A DNA stretch of 64,000 bases from UBA10649 sp963793105 (lineage in GTDB: Bacteria; Actinomycetota; Actinomycetes; S36-B12), in assembly GCA_963793105.1 (NCBI GenBank), contig CAWBZB010000005.1:1-64000 (forward strand), in the 5' to 3' direction. A program made the position numbers and the translations under genes. The notes under the pieces are model-generated. The model saw only the letters and a list, made by a program, of their open reading frames with translations. It was not told where the DNA came from and searched no databases. This document shows positions 36,244-44,535 of the stretch, one piece after another (within the stretch, counting starts at the first letter, position 1; each line of letters starts with the position of its first letter).

Positions 36244-37661
36244 CATCAGCAGCGCAGGAAACCGCCGCCAAGATCGACGACCTCGGTCGCTACGGCTACG
36301 GCTGGCACGACACCGACACTGCCGGCACGAACGCCCGTCGCGGTCTGAACGAGGAGGTCGTCCGGGACATCTCGGCCAAGAAGAGCGAGCCCCAGTGGAT
36401 GCTGGACCTGCGGCTCAAGGGTCTGCGCCTGTTCGACAAGAAGCCCATGCCGGCGTGGGGCTCCGACCTCAACGGGATCGACTTCGACAACATCAAGTAC
36501 TTCGTGCGCTCCACCGAGAAGCAGGCGACCAGCTGGGACGAGCTGCCGGAGGACATCAAGAACACCTACGACCGCCTGGGGATCCCGGAGGCCGAGAAGC
36601 AGCGGCTCATCGCCGGTGTCGCGGCGCAGTACGAGTCCGAGGTCGTCTACCACGCGATCCGCGAGGACCTGGAGGAGCAGGGCGTGCTCTTCCTCGACAC
36701 CGATACCGCGCTCCGTGAGCACGAGGACATCTTCCGCGAGCACTTCGGATCCGTGATCCCGGTGGGCGACAACAAGTTCGCGGCGCTCAACACCGCGGTG
36801 TGGTCGGGCGGGTCATTCATCTATGTGCCCAAGGGCGTGCACGTGGAGATCCCCCTCCAGGCCTACTTCCGCATCAACACCGAGAACATGGGGCAGTTCG
36901 AGCGCACGCTGATCATCGTCGACGAGGACGCCTACGTGCACTACGTCGAGGGCTGCACCGCACCGATCTACTCCAGCGACTCGCTGCACTCGGCCGTCGT
37001 GGAGATCATCGTGCGCAAGGGGGGTCGCTGCCGCTACACGACCATCCAGAACTGGTCGAACAACGTGTACAACCTCGTCACCAAGCGGGCCATCGCCCAC
37101 GAGGGCGCGACGATGGAGTGGGTCGACGGCAACCTCGGTTCCAAGGTGACGATGAAGTACCCGGCCGTCTGGATGACCGGGGAGCATGCCAAGGGCGAGA
37201 CGCTGTCGATCGCCTTCGCCGGCGAGGGCCAGCATCAGGACGCGGGCGCCAAGATGGTGCATGCCGCCCCGAACACGTCCAGCAACATCATCTCCAAGTC
37301 GGTGGCTCGTGGCGGCGGTCGCACGTCCTACCGCGGACTCGTGCAGATCCTCGAGGGTGCGCACAACTCCAAGAGCACGGTGAAGTGCGATGCCCTCCTC
37401 GTCGACGACATCTCCCGCTCCGACACCTACCCCTACGTCGACGTGCGTGAGGACGATGTCTCGATGGGGCATGAGGCAACCGTCTCGAAGATCAGCGAGG
37501 ACCAGCTCTTCTACCTGATGTCGCGAGGGCTCACCGAGGACGAGGCCATGGCCATGATCGTCCGCGGATTCATCGAGCCCATCGCTCGCGAGCTGCCGAT
37601 GGAGTACGCCATCGAGCTGAACCGGCTGATCGAACTGCAGATGGAAGGAGCGGTCGGGTGA
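36240..37661 (+). CDS. sufB: Fe-S cluster assembly protein SufB
   Basis: SufB is the core scaffold of the SufBCD complex on which new Fe-S clusters form. The 473-residue protein has the SufBD beta-helix with VYVPKG-like FIYVPKGVHVEIPLQ, YVHYVEGCTAPIYSSDSLH and the C-terminal EDQLFYLMSRGLTEDEAMAMI. No intein interrupts it, unlike M. tuberculosis SufB. The ATG at 36240 overlaps the sufR stop; the GTGA at its end couples it to sufD. Confidence 0.97.
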   Translation: MTSAAQETAAKIDDLGRYGYGWHDTDTAGTNARRGLNEEVVRDISAKKSEPQWMLDLRLKGLRLFDKKPMPAWGSDLNGIDFDNIKYFVRSTEKQATSWDELPEDIKNTYDRLGIPEAEKQRLIAGVAAQYESEVVYHAIREDLEEQGVLFLDTDTALREHEDIFREHFGSVIPVGDNKFAALNTAVWSGGSFIYVPKGVHVEIPLQAYFRINTENMGQFERTLIIVDEDAYVHYVEGCTAPIYSSDSLHSAVVEIIVRKGGRCRYTTIQNWSNNVYNLVTKRAIAHEGATMEWVDGNLGSKVTMKYPAVWMTGEHAKGETLSIAFAGEGQHQDAGAKMVHAAPNTSSNIISKSVARGGGRTSYRGLVQILEGAHNSKSTVKCDALLVDDISRSDTYPYVDVREDDVSMGHEATVSKISEDQLFYLMSRGLTEDEAMAMIVRGFIEPIARELPMEYAIELNRLIELQMEGAVG

Positions 37662-38830
37662 CCGTGCTTGCCCCCCCGCCCACGGACCACTCGCCGAGGG
37701 TCGCGTCGTCGGACATCGAGGCCTTCAGGATCCCCGGGGGTCGCGAGGAGGAATGGCGCTTCGCGCCCGTCGAAGAGCTGGCGATGTTCATGTCCCTCGA
37801 TCCGGAGGCGGGCGCGCTCACGGCCGTCGACGATGCTCATGTCGAGGTCGTGGACATCAGCGCGGCGGACCCGACCACCTGGCTGCCCACCGACCGCCCC
37901 TCGGCAGTCTCCCTGGCCGGCGTGCGACGTGCCGTGAACGTGCGCGTGGCCGACGACGAGGTGGTCGACGCCCCCATCGTGGTCGAGCTTCGCGGATCCG
38001 CGGACGCGAACTACGGGTACGTCGACGTGCGCGTCGGCCGGCACTCGCGGGCGACCGTGGTACTCGTCCATGATGCGTCCGTCGACGTCAGCGGATCCAT
38101 CATCACGCAGGTGGGCGACGGCGCCGAGCTCACCATGCTGTCCGTCATCGACGGCCCCCCCGAGCGGATCCACCTGTGGCAGTGGCATGCCGAGGTCGGA
38201 CGGGACGCCCGTTTCGTAGGGGCCGCGCTCACCATCGGCGGGCGAATAGTCCGGATCCTGCCGTCCGTGTCGTACGCGGGCCCGGGCGGCTCGGCGGAGC
38301 TGCTGGGTGCCTTCCTCGCGGACAGCGGCCAGTATCTGGAGCACCGCATCTTCGTCGACCACGACCAGCCGCACTGCTCAAGCCACGTCGTCTACAAGGG
38401 CGCGCTGTCCGGACCGGGTTCGCACACGGTGTGGGTGGGTGATGTCCTCGTGCGCCGAACGGCGACCGGCATCGACACCTACGAGCTGAATCGCAATCTC
38501 CTCCTCGACGACGGTCCGCGCGCGGACTCGGTGCCGAACCTCGAGCTCGAGACCGGCGACGTCGTGAGCGCAGGACACGCGAGCGCAACCGGCAGGTTCG
38601 ACGACGAGCAGCTGTTCTACCTCCAGTCCCGCGGCATCCCGGAGCGGGTGGCGAGGCAGCTCGTCGTCCGCGGCTTCTTCGTCGACGTGCTTGCCCGGAT
38701 CCCGTCGCTGGAGTGGCGTGAGCGGGTACTGACCCGCATCGGCCAGCGATTGGGCATGGACCTCGAGCATCATGACGAGGCCGCCGAGGTTCTCCAGGGC
38801 ATCGCCGACACCAGCGGGGCTCGCGCATGA
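37658..38830 (+). CDS. sufD: Fe-S cluster assembly protein SufD
   Basis: SufD pairs with SufB in the scaffold complex. The 390-residue protein has a short N-terminal EEEWRFAPVEEL motif, the central beta-helix and the C-terminal SRGIPERVARQLVVRGFF segment typical of SufD. The GTG start overlaps the sufB stop and has GGAAGGAG 7 nt upstream. The stop overlaps the Rieske ferredoxin start. Confidence 0.95.
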   Translation: MTVLAPPPTDHSPRVASSDIEAFRIPGGREEEWRFAPVEELAMFMSLDPEAGALTAVDDAHVEVVDISAADPTTWLPTDRPSAVSLAGVRRAVNVRVADDEVVDAPIVVELRGSADANYGYVDVRVGRHSRATVVLVHDASVDVSGSIITQVGDGAELTMLSVIDGPPERIHLWQWHAEVGRDARFVGAALTIGGRIVRILPSVSYAGPGGSAELLGAFLADSGQYLEHRIFVDHDQPHCSSHVVYKGALSGPGSHTVWVGDVLVRRTATGIDTYELNRNLLLDDGPRADSVPNLELETGDVVSAGHASATGRFDDEQLFYLQSRGIPERVARQLVVRGFFVDVLARIPSLEWRERVLTRIGQRLGMDLEHHDEAAEVLQGIADTSGARA

Positions 38831-39177
38831 GCGGATTCACCGAGGTCTGCCTGGTGTCCGACGTCGCCGTCAACTCGGCGAAGCGGGTGACCGTCGACGG
38901 CACCGTCATCGCCGTGGTCCGCACTCCCGACGGCGTGTACGCCATCAACGACCGCTGCTCGCACGCCGATGTGTCGCTGTCCGAGGGCGAGGTGGAGGGC
39001 TGCGCAATCGAGTGCTGGCTCCACGGATCGGCCTTCGACCTGCGCACCGGCAAGCCGCTCAGCCTGCCGGCCATCGTCGCGGTGCCCGTCTATCCCGCCC
39101 GAGTCATCGGTGAGGGCGACGCGGCCGTCATCGAGGTCGATCCCACGCCCGTCCCCGCCGACTCCCTCGCCGGCTGA
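38827..39177 (+). CDS. Rieske-type ferredoxin of the suf operon
   Basis: A 116-residue soluble protein with a Rieske [2Fe-2S] fold; cluster ligands are in CSHADV and CWLHGSAFD. It resembles the small ferredoxin subunits of ring-hydroxylating dioxygenases but sits between sufD and sufC and overlaps sufD by ATGA. This position is conserved in many actinobacterial suf operons, so it probably supplies electrons or acts in cluster assembly rather than in aromatic degradation. That role is inferred from context. Confidence 0.9.
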   Translation: MSGFTEVCLVSDVAVNSAKRVTVDGTVIAVVRTPDGVYAINDRCSHADVSLSEGEVEGCAIECWLHGSAFDLRTGKPLSLPAIVAVPVYPARVIGEGDAAVIEVDPTPVPADSLAG

Positions 39178-39186
39178 ACCCGCCGG

Positions 39187-39216
39187 CCACCCACGAACCC
39201 GCCACCCACGAACCCG
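39187..39216 (+). repeat. 15-bp tandem duplication before sufC
   Basis: CCACCCACGAACCCG is present twice in direct succession (39187-39201 and 39202-39216) in the 60-nt gap before sufC, the only sizeable gap in the suf operon. It looks like a recent slippage event. The sufC ribosome binding site lies downstream of it. Confidence 0.8.
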
Positions 39217-39237
39217 CACAAGGAACCGAGGAATCAC

Positions 39238-39999
39238 ATGAGCATCCTGGCCATCGACGACCTGCACGCATCGGTCACGACCGACGCCGGACCCCGGGAG
39301 ATCCTTCGCGGGGTCACCCTCACGGTGGAGTCGGGCAGCACCCACGCGGTGATGGGCCCCAACGGATCGGGGAAGTCCACCCTGGCGTACGTCATCGCCG
39401 GGCATCCGAAGTACGTGGTGACGCAGGGTTCGATCACCCTTGACGGCGAGGACGTTCTCGCCATGTCCGTCGACGAGCGCGCCCGTGCCGGGCTGTTCCT
39501 CGCGATGCAGTACCCGGTCGAGGTACCAGGAGTGTCGGTCTCCAACTTCCTGCGGACGTCGGCGACGGCCGTACGCGGCGAGGCGCCCAAGCTGCGCACC
39601 TGGGTCAAGGAGATGAAGGAGGCGATGGCGGCCCTCCAGATGGACCCCGCCTTCTCCGAGCGCAACGTCAACGAGGGGTTCTCCGGCGGCGAGAAGAAGC
39701 GCCACGAGATCCTGCAGCTGTCCCTCCTCAAGCCCAAGATCGCCATCCTCGACGAGACCGACTCCGGCCTGGATGTGGACGCCCTCCGCGTCGTCTCGGA
39801 GGGGTTCAACGCGTTCCGCGAGGAGACCGGCGTGGGCACGCTGCTCATCACGCACTACACGCGCATCCTGCGCTACATCTCGCCGGACCACGTGCACGTC
39901 TTCTTCGACGGCCGCATCGTGGAGTCGGGCGGACCGGAACTGGCTGCGGTACTTGAGGCGGACGGCTACGAGCGCTTCATCACGGCACCGGCCTCCTAG
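39238..39999 (+). CDS. sufC: Fe-S assembly ATPase SufC
   Basis: SufC is the ABC-type ATPase that drives structural changes in SufBCD. The 253-residue protein has Walker A GPNGSGKSTL, signature FSGGEKKRHEILQ, Walker B IAILDETDSGLD and the switch His in ITHYTR, which is the SufC-specific pattern. It has no membrane partner, as expected. Confidence 0.97.
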   Translation: MSILAIDDLHASVTTDAGPREILRGVTLTVESGSTHAVMGPNGSGKSTLAYVIAGHPKYVVTQGSITLDGEDVLAMSVDERARAGLFLAMQYPVEVPGVSVSNFLRTSATAVRGEAPKLRTWVKEMKEAMAALQMDPAFSERNVNEGFSGGEKKRHEILQLSLLKPKIAILDETDSGLDVDALRVVSEGFNAFREETGVGTLLITHYTRILRYISPDHVHVFFDGRIVESGGPELAAVLEADGYERFITAPAS

Positions 40000-40008
40000 G
40001 CGGCCAGC

Positions 40009-41289
40009 GTGATCCAGCCCCTCGACGTCGACAGGATCCGGAAGGACTTCCCGATCCTCCAGCGCACCGTGCGCGACGACCGCCCCCTGGTGTACCTCGA
40101 CAGCGCGGCAACGAGCCAGAAGCCGTATGCGGTGCTGGATGCCGAACGCGCCTTCTACGAGACGTCCAACGCGGGCGTGCATCGCGGGGCCCACCAGCTG
40201 GCCGAGGAGGCGACCGACGCCTACGAGGACGCCCGCAGCGCCATCGCGTCTTTCGTGGGAGCCGAGGCCGAGGACCTGGTCTTCACCAAGAACGCCACGG
40301 AGAGCCTGAATCTGGCGGCGTACGCGTTCTCGAACGCAACGGCCAAGGCCGCGCAGGGAGCCGACGACGTCGATCCGCGATTCGTGCTGCGTCGCGGCGA
40401 CAGCATCGTCGTCACGCAGATGGAGCATCACGCGAACCTCGTGCCCTGGCAGGAAGTGTGCGCCAAGACCGGCGCCACGCTGCGATGGATCGGGTTGACC
40501 GACGACGGCCGCCTCGACCTGTCCGAGCTCGACACCGTGATCGACGAGACGACGCGGGTCGTCTCGGTCGTGCACCAGTCGAACCTCCTGGGCACCATCA
40601 ACCCGGTCGCCGCCATCATGGCGAGGGCGCACGACGTGGGCGCGCTCGGGATCGTGGACGCCTGCCAGTCCATTCCGCACATGCCCGTCGACGTTCGTGC
40701 GCTGGGGGCGGACCTGGTGGCATGGAGCGGGCACAAGATGCTCGGGCCTACGGGGATCGGGCTCCTCTGGGGGCGCCGGGAGGTGCTGCGGTCGATGCCG
40801 CCCTTCATCACGGGCGGTTCGATGATCGAGACCGTCTTCATGGAGCACAGCACGTATGCGGATCCGCCCAAGCGGTTCGAGGCCGGCAGCCCCATGGTCG
40901 CCCAGGCCGTCGGTCTGGCCGCCGCGGTCCGGTACCTCGAGGACCTCGGAATGGACGCGGTCGCGGCACACGAGCACGGCCTGACCGGATACGCCATCGA
41001 GCGGCTCGCCGCGATGCCGGGCGTGCGACTGATCGGTCCGGCCGACGACGTCGACAGGGGAGGCGCGGTGTCCTTCGTCGTCGAGGGGCTCCACCCGCAT
41101 GACGTGGGCCAGTTCCTCGATGACCACGGTGTCGCGGTCCGGGTCGGGCATCACTGCGCCTGGCCGACCTGCCGACGGTTCGGTGTACCTGCGACGACGC
41201 GGCTCTCGACGTACATCTACAACGATCGTGCCGACATCGACGTGGCAGTGGAGGGCATCGTGGCCGCCCAGAAGTTCTTCGGGGTCTGA
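40009..41289 (+). CDS. sufS: Cysteine desulfurase SufS
   Basis: SufS is a PLP enzyme that removes sulfur from cysteine and holds it as a persulfide. The 426-residue protein has the N-terminal YLDSAATSQKP, the PLP lysine in WSGHKMLGPTG (about residue 243) and the catalytic cysteine in RVGHHCAWP near residue 382. The C-terminal sequence WPTCRRFG differs slightly from the common QPxxRR form. The GTG at 40009 is 9 nt after sufC. SufU is next, as in group II Suf systems. Confidence 0.96.
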   Translation: MIQPLDVDRIRKDFPILQRTVRDDRPLVYLDSAATSQKPYAVLDAERAFYETSNAGVHRGAHQLAEEATDAYEDARSAIASFVGAEAEDLVFTKNATESLNLAAYAFSNATAKAAQGADDVDPRFVLRRGDSIVVTQMEHHANLVPWQEVCAKTGATLRWIGLTDDGRLDLSELDTVIDETTRVVSVVHQSNLLGTINPVAAIMARAHDVGALGIVDACQSIPHMPVDVRALGADLVAWSGHKMLGPTGIGLLWGRREVLRSMPPFITGGSMIETVFMEHSTYADPPKRFEAGSPMVAQAVGLAAAVRYLEDLGMDAVAAHEHGLTGYAIERLAAMPGVRLIGPADDVDRGGAVSFVVEGLHPHDVGQFLDDHGVAVRVGHHCAWPTCRRFGVPATTRLSTYIYNDRADIDVAVEGIVAAQKFFGV

Positions 41290-41290
41290 C

Positions 41291-41749
41291 ATGGATCTGG
41301 AGTCCCTGTACCAGGACATCATCCTGGACCACTACAAGCATCCGCGCGGCAAGCACCCGCTCGCCGAGCCGTCGGGGGAGTCGCACCAGGTCAACCCGAC
41401 GTGCGGCGACGAGGTCACCGTCCAGGTCGCCCTCGATGACGAGGGTCACCTCATGGTCGGGTACGACGGCCAGGGCTGCTCGATCTCGCAGGCGAGCGCG
41501 AGCGTGATGTCGGAGATGGTGACGGGTGCCGCCCCGGCGGCGGCCGACGCGGTACGTGCGGCCTTCGTCGAGCTCATGCGCAGCAAGGGTGCGGCGGAGC
41601 CGGACGAGGACGTGCTCGGCGACGGCGTGGCCTTCGTGGGCGTGGCGAAGTACCCGGCTCGCATCAAGTGCGCCCTGCTGCCCTGGATGGCACTGCAGGA
41701 TGCTGAGGCGAAGGCAGGAATCGGAATCGACCAGGAAGAGGGAACATGA
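41291..41749 (+). CDS. sufU: Sulfur transfer protein SufU
   Basis: SufU is the zinc-dependent sulfurtransferase that accepts sulfur from SufS. The 152-residue protein has the zinc and active-site ligands C38, D40, C63 and C127 (in NPTCGD, GQGCSIS and RIKCALL). It starts 1 nt after the sufS stop and overlaps sufT by ATGA. Confidence 0.96.
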   Translation: MDLESLYQDIILDHYKHPRGKHPLAEPSGESHQVNPTCGDEVTVQVALDDEGHLMVGYDGQGCSISQASASVMSEMVTGAAPAAADAVRAAFVELMRSKGAAEPDEDVLGDGVAFVGVAKYPARIKCALLPWMALQDAEAKAGIGIDQEEGT

Positions 41750-42060
41750 GCGTTGCGACCGATGATGACGTCATCGAGGCGATGAAGGACGTTGTCGATC
41801 CCGAGCTCGGGATCAACGTCGTCGACCTCGGACTCGTCTACGGGGTCTCCGTCGACGACGCCAACATCGCGACCGTCGACATGACGCTGACGAGCGCCGC
41901 GTGCCCGTTGACCGACGTGATCGAGGACCAGACCCGTTCCGCTCTGCTCGAGATCGTCGACGACTTCCGGATCAACTGGGTCTGGATGCCCCCCTGGGGT
42001 CCGGACAAGATCACCGACGACGGCCGGGAGATGCTGCGAGCCCTCGGGTTCAACGTCTGA
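41746..42060 (+). CDS. sufT: SufT-type Fe-S maturation protein (DUF59)
   Basis: A 104-residue MIP18/DUF59 protein; family members help Fe-S cluster maturation under high demand. Visible motifs are VVDPELGINVVDLGLVY and the conserved cysteine in TSAACPL. It is the last gene of the suf operon and overlaps sufU by ATGA. Confidence 0.93.
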   Translation: MSVATDDDVIEAMKDVVDPELGINVVDLGLVYGVSVDDANIATVDMTLTSAACPLTDVIEDQTRSALLEIVDDFRINWVWMPPWGPDKITDDGREMLRALGFNV

Positions 42061-42102
42061 CGCCGCCTGCACCTGGCGGTCGGAGCGATCGGCGTGCCCG
42101 AA

Positions 42103-42108
42103 TAGACT
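42103..42108 (+). promoter_or_regulatory. -10 element for the ABC-F gene
   Basis: TAGACT lies 9 nt upstream of the ATG at 42118, so the transcript would have a leader of only a few bases. No typical ribosome binding site is visible. Confidence 0.45.
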
Positions 42109-42117
42109 GAGGCAACC

Positions 42118-43716
42118 ATGATCTCCACCACCGGCCTTGAGGTTCGGGCCGGTTCGGCCCTGCTGCTCGAGGATGCCTCGTTGCGCGTCGGCCGGGGGGA
42201 TCGCATCGGGCTGGTAGGGCGCAACGGCGCCGGCAAGACCACGCTGACCCGGATCCTCGCCCAGGAGACGATGCCGGCCGCCGGCCACGTCAACTCCAGC
42301 GGCACCGTCGGGTACCTCCCGCAGGATCCGCGGTCAGGCGATCCCGAGGAGATCGCCCGCGACCGGATCCTGTCGGCCCGTGGTCTGCACGCGGTGGTCC
42401 GGCGCATGCAGGAGGCCAGCCTCGGGATGGGGACGGAGGACGAGGACGAGCGCGATCGGCTCATCGCGCGCTATGCCCGCGCGGAGGCGGAGTTCGACGC
42501 CCTCGGGGGGTACGCCGTGGAGTCGCAGGCCGCCGCCATCGCCGCCAGCGTCGGGCTTCCCGAGCGCGTGCTGGGGCAGCCCCTCGGGACCCTCTCAGGT
42601 GGACAACGACGCCGCATCGAGCTGGCGCGCATCCTGTTCGGCGGGGCCGACGTGCTGCTGCTGGACGAGCCCACGAACCACCTGGACGCCGACTCCGTGC
42701 GCTGGCTGCGCAAGTTCCTCGCGGGATACGAGGGTGGCTTCATCGTGATCAGCCACGACACCGAGCTGCTCGAGGACACCGTCAACAAGGTGTGGCACCT
42801 GGACGCCAACCGTCGCGAGATCGACGTCTACTCGATGGGCTGGAAGGCGTACCTCACCGCGCGCGAGGCGGACGAACGCCGTCGACGGCGGGAGCGCAGA
42901 AACGCCGAGCAGCAGGCAGAGGCTCTGCGCAACCAGGCCGAGCGCATGCGGGCGAAGGCGACGAAGGCGAAGGCGGCTCAGTCCATGCTGAAGCGCGCCG
43001 ACCGGATCCTCAGCTCCAGCGACGAGGTGCGGCGCTCCGACAAGGTGGCGGCCCTGCGCTTCCCGGAGCCGAAGCCCTGCGGGCGGGTGCCGCTGACGGC
43101 GGCCGGCCTGTCGCGCTCGTACGGCTCGCTGGAGGTCTTCACGGACGTGGACCTGGCGATCGACCGTGGCAGCCGGGTCGTCATCCTCGGCCTCAACGGC
43201 GCGGGCAAGACGACGCTGCTGAGGATCCTCGCGGGGGTCGATCATCCGGACACGGGGGAGGTGACTCCCGGGCATGGCGCCGTCGTCGGCTACTACGCCC
43301 AGGAGCACGAGACCCTCGATCCGACGGCAACCGTGCTGGAGACCATGCGGCACGCTGCTCCGCACCTCGACGACACTCGGCAACGGACGGTGCTGGGCTC
43401 CTTCCTCTTCGAGGGGGATGCCGTGAGCAAGCCCACGGGAGTCCTGTCGGGCGGGGAGAAGACCCGGCTGGCACTGGCGTGCCTGGTGGTGTCCGGCGCG
43501 AACGTCCTGCTGCTCGACGAGCCGACGAACAACCTCGACCCGGCGAGCCGTCAGGAGGTGCTCGGCGCACTGTCCCGCTATGAGGGCGCGGTCGTCCTCG
43601 TGACCCACGATCCGGGCGCCGTCCGGGCACTGTCGCCCGAACGGGTCCTCATCCTGCCCGACGGCGACGAGGACCTGTGGAATGAGGACTACGCCGATCT
43701 GGTTGAACTGGCCTGA
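42118..43716 (+). CDS. ABC-F family ribosome-associated ATPase
   Basis: A 532-residue protein with two ABC domains and no membrane segment, of the ABC-F type that acts on ribosomes and can protect them from antibiotics or stalling. Walker A sites are GRNGAGKTTL and GLNGAGKTTL; signatures are LSGGQRRRIEL and LSGGEKTRLALA. The interdomain linker is a basic coiled coil rich in Arg, Lys and Glu (about 255-305). A specific resistance role cannot be claimed. It overlaps the next gene by one base. Confidence 0.92.
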   Translation: MISTTGLEVRAGSALLLEDASLRVGRGDRIGLVGRNGAGKTTLTRILAQETMPAAGHVNSSGTVGYLPQDPRSGDPEEIARDRILSARGLHAVVRRMQEASLGMGTEDEDERDRLIARYARAEAEFDALGGYAVESQAAAIAASVGLPERVLGQPLGTLSGGQRRRIELARILFGGADVLLLDEPTNHLDADSVRWLRKFLAGYEGGFIVISHDTELLEDTVNKVWHLDANRREIDVYSMGWKAYLTAREADERRRRRERRNAEQQAEALRNQAERMRAKATKAKAAQSMLKRADRILSSSDEVRRSDKVAALRFPEPKPCGRVPLTAAGLSRSYGSLEVFTDVDLAIDRGSRVVILGLNGAGKTTLLRILAGVDHPDTGEVTPGHGAVVGYYAQEHETLDPTATVLETMRHAAPHLDDTRQRTVLGSFLFEGDAVSKPTGVLSGGEKTRLALACLVVSGANVLLLDEPTNNLDPASRQEVLGALSRYEGAVVLVTHDPGAVRALSPERVLILPDGDEDLWNEDYADLVELA

Positions 43717-44534
43717 TGAGCGGGGATCGGTCGGACGAGGGAGTGAGCGTGGCGGAGTACAGCGACCATGACCAGGTGCGGATCGAGCGGCGCGGTGAGA
43801 TCCTCCAGGTCACCCTGGCCAACCCGCAGGCGCGGAATGCGCAGACCCCTGCGACCTGGCGGCGGCTCGCCTCCGTCCCCGACTTCCTGGCCCCCGACGT
43901 CCGCGCGGTCGTCCTGACGGGGGAGGGGCCGAGCTTCTCCGCGGGCCTGGATCGTCGGATGCTGTCTCCCGAGGGAGTGCCCGGGGAGGAGTCGCTGCTC
44001 ACGCTCGCCGACCACTCCGAGCCCGAACTGGACCGATTCATCCAGCAGGCGCAGGGGGCGTTCGCCTGGTGGCGACGCGTTCCGCAGCTGACCATCGCCC
44101 TCGTCCAGGGCCACGCGATCGGAGCAGGGTTCCAGTTGGCGCTTGCCTGCGACGTCATGGTGGTCGCCGATGACGCGAAGCTCGCGATGCGCGAGACCTC
44201 GCTCGGCCTGGTCCCCGACCTTGGGGGAACGGCCCCCCTGGTGTCGAAGGTGGGCTATTCGCGAGCGCTGGAGATCTGCGCGCGTGGACGCTATGTCGAG
44301 GCGGACGAGGCCGTGCGGCTGGGCCTGGCCGTCGCCCAGGTGCCGCAGGCCGACTGGGAGGTCTACCTGGCCGAGTTCCTCGCACCCATCATGGCGGCGA
44401 TGCCGTCGGCGGTCGCCGAGCTCAAGCACCTCCTCGACGGCGCGGACACCTCCGACCATCAGCTGGCGCGGGAACGGGCGGCACAGATGCGCCGGCTGGC
44501 GGAACTGAAGGAGCTCTTCGGGGGCGACGCCTGA
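43716..44534 (+). CDS. Enoyl-CoA hydratase/isomerase family protein
   Basis: A 272-residue crotonase-fold protein. The oxyanion-hole segments are FSAGLDRRML and GHAIGAGFQLALACD, and the second active-site region reads ETSLGLVPDLGGT. These fit an enoyl-CoA hydratase or isomerase, substrate unknown. The ATG at 43716 overlaps the ABC-F stop; a GTG at 43749 with GAGGGAG upstream is an alternative start that would trim 11 residues. Confidence 0.9.
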   Translation: MSGDRSDEGVSVAEYSDHDQVRIERRGEILQVTLANPQARNAQTPATWRRLASVPDFLAPDVRAVVLTGEGPSFSAGLDRRMLSPEGVPGEESLLTLADHSEPELDRFIQQAQGAFAWWRRVPQLTIALVQGHAIGAGFQLALACDVMVVADDAKLAMRETSLGLVPDLGGTAPLVSKVGYSRALEICARGRYVEADEAVRLGLAVAQVPQADWEVYLAEFLAPIMAAMPSAVAELKHLLDGADTSDHQLARERAAQMRRLAELKELFGGDA

Positions 44535-44535
44535 C

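Noticed and set aside
38827..39177. Ring-hydroxylating dioxygenase ferredoxin for aromatic degradation
   Set aside because: It overlaps sufD and precedes sufC with no dioxygenase nearby; the suf context explains it better.
42103..42118. Counting the ABC-F and serB genes as strictly leaderless
   Set aside because: Their -10 elements lie 9 nt from the start, not 6, so a very short leader is equally likely.
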